From NCBI GenBank assembly GCA_002697505.1, contig NZWA01000070.1, positions 15,913 through 32,677 of the forward strand: a stretch of DNA of 16,765 bases. The letters are read 5' to 3'. The notes beneath the pieces were generated by a model. That model was given only the letters and a program-made list of their open reading frames with translations, had not been told where the DNA came from and ran no database searches. Of the stretch, positions 14,790 to 16,765 are shown one piece after another (position 1 is the stretch's first letter; every line of letters begins with the position of its first letter). The stretch comes from Flavobacteriales bacterium (GTDB taxonomy: Bacteria > Bacteroidota > Bacteroidia > Flavobacteriales > BACL11). The translations under genes were made by a program, and so were the position numbers.

Positions 14790-16202
14790 ATGAGTAGAAA
14801 AAAGAAAAAGCAACCTATTGTTATAGAAAAAATTAAAATACTTGATACGGCTCATAAGGGAAAATCAATTGCAAAATTAGATGATAGAGTAATAATTATC
14901 GACAATGGTGTGCCAGGAGATATTTGTGATATTTCAATTTATAAAAAGAAAAGAAAATATTGGCAAGCAAGTATTATTAAATATCATAAATATTCTGATA
15001 TTAGAGTAGATGTCAAATGTGAACATTTCGGTGTTTGTGGTGGATGTAAGTGGCAAAACATGAATTACCAATCTCAACTAAAGTTTAAGGAAAGAGAAGT
15101 TATAAATAATTTAGAAAGAATAGCAAAAGTTAAAGCTAGTGGCTACAAAAAAATATTAGCAAATAAAGAAACATATTATTACAGAAATAAATTAGAATTC
15201 ACATTTTCTAATAAAAGATGGTTAAGTAAAAAAGAAATTGAATCAAATAATGAAATAAAAGATAGAAACGCATGTGGCTTCCACATACCAGGAATGTTTA
15301 ATAAAGTAGTTGATATAAAAAAATGTCACTTGCAAAAAGAACCTTCAAATAAAATTAGACTTTCTATTAAAAAATTTGCCCTAGAAAATAAATTATCGTT
15401 TTTTGATATAAATGAACATAAGGGATTAATTAGAAATCTGCTTATAAGATCTTCATCAAAAGAAGATCTAATGGTTTTAGTACAGTTTTATGAAAATCAA
15501 AAAGATAATATTAATCTTTTGATGCAACATATTAAAAAGAATTTTCCAGAAATAACATCATTACTTTACACTATTAATCAAAAGGCAAATAATACTATTT
15601 ATGATCAAAAATTAATATGCTTTCATGGCAATGATTATATTCAAGAAGAGTTAGATGGTCTAATTTTTAATATTGGTGCAAAATCTTTTTTTCAGACCAA
15701 CAGTGAACAGGCTAAAACACTATATAGACAGACAAAAATATTAGCTAAAATCAAAAAAACAGATATTATCTACGATCTTTACACTGGAACGGGTACAATT
15801 GCACAATATGTTGCCAAAGATTCAAAAATGGTAATAGGAATTGACTCAGTTGAAGAAGGTATTAAATTAGCAAAAATTAATGCAAAACAAAATAAAATTA
15901 ATAATTGTAAATTTCATACAGGTGATATGAAAGAAATTTTTACAAATGATTTTATTTTAAAAAATGGTAAACCAAGTGTTATTATTGCTGATCCACCAAG
16001 AGATGGCATGCACAAAAAAGTTATAGAACAAATATTAAAAATTAAACCTAAAAGAATTGTTTATGTTAGTTGTAACTCAGCTACTCAAGCACGTGATATT
16101 CAATTAATGAATAAATACTATGAGACAAAAGTTATACAGCCAATAGACATGTTTCCTCAAACTCATCATGTAGAAAATATAGTTGTTTTGGAAAAATTAT
16201 AA
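14790..16202 (+). CDS. rlmD: 23S rRNA (uracil-C5)-methyltransferase, RlmD/RumA family
   Basis: The 470-residue protein has a basic N-terminus and a TRAM-like RNA-binding domain (about 10-68, with GKSIAKLDDRVIIIDNGVPGD). An iron-sulphur cluster site follows: Cys77, Cys83, Cys86 (CEHFGVCGGC) and Cys179 (KKCHL). The methyltransferase half has FFQTN (300-304), SAM motif YDLYTGTGT (328-336), DPPRDG (401-406), the catalytic cysteine in YVSCNSAT (Cys428) and Glu462 in HVENIVVLEKL. RlmD methylates U1939 of 23S rRNA in E. coli; the exact uridine here (U1939 or the RlmCD/RlmC sites) cannot be told from sequence alone. Length is normal. It is divergent from rocD across a 78-bp gap. Confidence 0.92.
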   Translation: MSRKKKKQPIVIEKIKILDTAHKGKSIAKLDDRVIIIDNGVPGDICDISIYKKKRKYWQASIIKYHKYSDIRVDVKCEHFGVCGGCKWQNMNYQSQLKFKEREVINNLERIAKVKASGYKKILANKETYYYRNKLEFTFSNKRWLSKKEIESNNEIKDRNACGFHIPGMFNKVVDIKKCHLQKEPSNKIRLSIKKFALENKLSFFDINEHKGLIRNLLIRSSSKEDLMVLVQFYENQKDNINLLMQHIKKNFPEITSLLYTINQKANNTIYDQKLICFHGNDYIQEELDGLIFNIGAKSFFQTNSEQAKTLYRQTKILAKIKKTDIIYDLYTGTGTIAQYVAKDSKMVIGIDSVEEGIKLAKINAKQNKINNCKFHTGDMKEIFTNDFILKNGKPSVIIADPPRDGMHKKVIEQILKIKPKRIVYVSCNSATQARDIQLMNKYYETKVIQPIDMFPQTHHVENIVVLEKL

Positions 16203-16226
16203 TAATTTTACATATGTAATATTAAT
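16201..16226. repeat. Imperfect 26-bp palindrome with perfect core TTACATATGTAA
   Basis: The arms match at 11 of 13 positions, with a perfect 12-bp core at 16208-16219. It begins in the rlmD stop codon and ends 5 bp before the ATG of the secreted-protein gene. It has almost no G or C and no T-tract, so it is a weak terminator; a regulator-binding site is possible. Confidence 0.35.
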
Positions 16227-16231
16227 TTAAA

Positions 16232-16765
16232 ATGTTTAGAGTTAATTTAATCATCATATTATTTTATAATTTGGGTTATTCTCAAAACTATCAACAAATG
16301 CTTAATGCTCATTCAGAGTGGCATTTAACATCATGTAATAATGGTTGTATCACTGATGTTTATTATACAGATGGAGATACTAACTTTAATAATTACAACT
16401 ATAAAATTTTAAATGGATTTCATTATATATCAAAAACTTTTTGGGTTCGAGAAAATATCCAAGAACAAAAAATATATATGTCATATGAAAATCCTGGGTT
16501 TGAAAGAAGAGAGGTTTTATTATATGACTTTTCGTTAGAGTCAGGTGATACTATTACTCTGACAAATCCAATTAGTCCCTTTTCAACAAATCCTGGTGAT
16601 TTTAGTGTTGATTCTATTGAATTCATTTTACTTAATAATAATTATCATAAAAAAATAACTCTCTCAAGTATTAATAATACAATAAGCGAAACCCCAATTT
16701 GGATTGAAGGAATTGGATCTTTGAGTATGATAAATGCTCCTGGTGGCACTCCAAACATAAACGGA
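16232..16765 (+). CDS. Secreted hypothetical protein, probable type IX secretion client (3' end missing)
   Basis: The frame is open for 178 codons and leaves the window without a stop. It starts MFRVNLIIILFYNLGYSQ, a signal peptide with likely cleavage near residue 18. Visible features are two close cysteines (Cys35 and Cys39), DVYYTDGDTNFNNYNYKI (42-59), WVREN (71-75), the EVLLYDFSLESGDT segment (94-107), VDSIEFILL, and WIEGIGS (157-163). This ordered set (short Cys pair, GDT-x-N-x-YK, REn, LLYDFsL-GD, WIEGIGS) recurs in Bacteroidota extracellular proteins that end in a type IX sorting domain; such a tail would lie outside the window. Function is unknown. It starts 29 bp after rlmD. Confidence 0.75.
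   Translation, partial: MFRVNLIIILFYNLGYSQNYQQMLNAHSEWHLTSCNNGCITDVYYTDGDTNFNNYNYKILNGFHYISKTFWVRENIQEQKIYMSYENPGFERREVLLYDFSLESGDTITLTNPISPFSTNPGDFSVDSIEFILLNNNYHKKITLSSINNTISETPIWIEGIGSLSMINAPGGTPNING

Noticed and set aside
16423..16626. Minus-strand 67-codon ORF near the right edge
   Set aside because: It lies opposite the open-ended secreted-protein gene, which has a signal peptide and recognisable motifs; the antisense ORF has none.

Overview
This looks like chromosomal housekeeping DNA from an AT-rich marine-type member of the Bacteroidota, most likely a flavobacterium with a compact genome. The grounds are: the rpmB, rpmG, DUF4295, ftsY gene set; the DnaA, small tyrosine phosphatase, RsmI-like methylase trio; a DivIC-like protein next to methylmalonyl-CoA mutase; the Asp-rich repeat GCTD..A.NYN..A...DGSC in a lipoprotein; a secreted protein ending the window that resembles type IX secretion clients; and TAnnTTTG promoter elements close to many starts. 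No tRNA, rRNA, insertion sequence, phage gene or CRISPR array was seen.

Layout: positions 1-4388 are all on the minus strand. Read in the direction of transcription they are a tandem universal stress protein, a CinA/PncC amidase domain, ribosomal protein L28, a lipoprotein, an M1 metallopeptidase, ribosomal protein L33, DUF4295, a terminator, and the first 17 codons of ftsY. The lipoprotein and peptidase sit between L28 and L33, which are normally adjacent in this phylum. A 38-bp divergent gap follows. From 4427 rightwards most genes are on the plus strand: nucleoside phosphorylase, a split 5'-nucleotidase (lipoprotein C-terminal half, then Tat-exported metallophosphatase half), dnaA, phosphatase, methylase, DivIC, a 1006-residue methylmalonyl-CoA mutase, the rRNA methyltransferase RlmD and a truncated secreted protein. 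Only a YbgC-type thioesterase and ornithine aminotransferase (rocD) face the other way, and each converges on its neighbour with overlapping stop codons.

How the genes relate: one theme is growth machinery (L28, L33, FtsY, DnaA, DivIC, RlmD, RsmI-like). A second is salvage of nucleotides (exported 5'-nucleotidase halves, nucleoside phosphorylase, NMN amidase). A third is carbon and nitrogen metabolism through B12-dependent methylmalonyl-CoA mutase and RocD. Packing is tight: most gaps are under 50 bp, there are several 4-11 bp overlaps, and the longest gap is the 186 bp before dnaA.

The most unusual things seen are the single-gene fusion of a shortened small mutase subunit to the full catalytic subunit, the two-gene insertion between rpmB and rpmG, and perfect TAnnTTTG elements only 4 nt from the start codon of two genes, which suggests leaderless transcripts. 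I found no clear sign of a wholly new system such as a defence island or mobile element.
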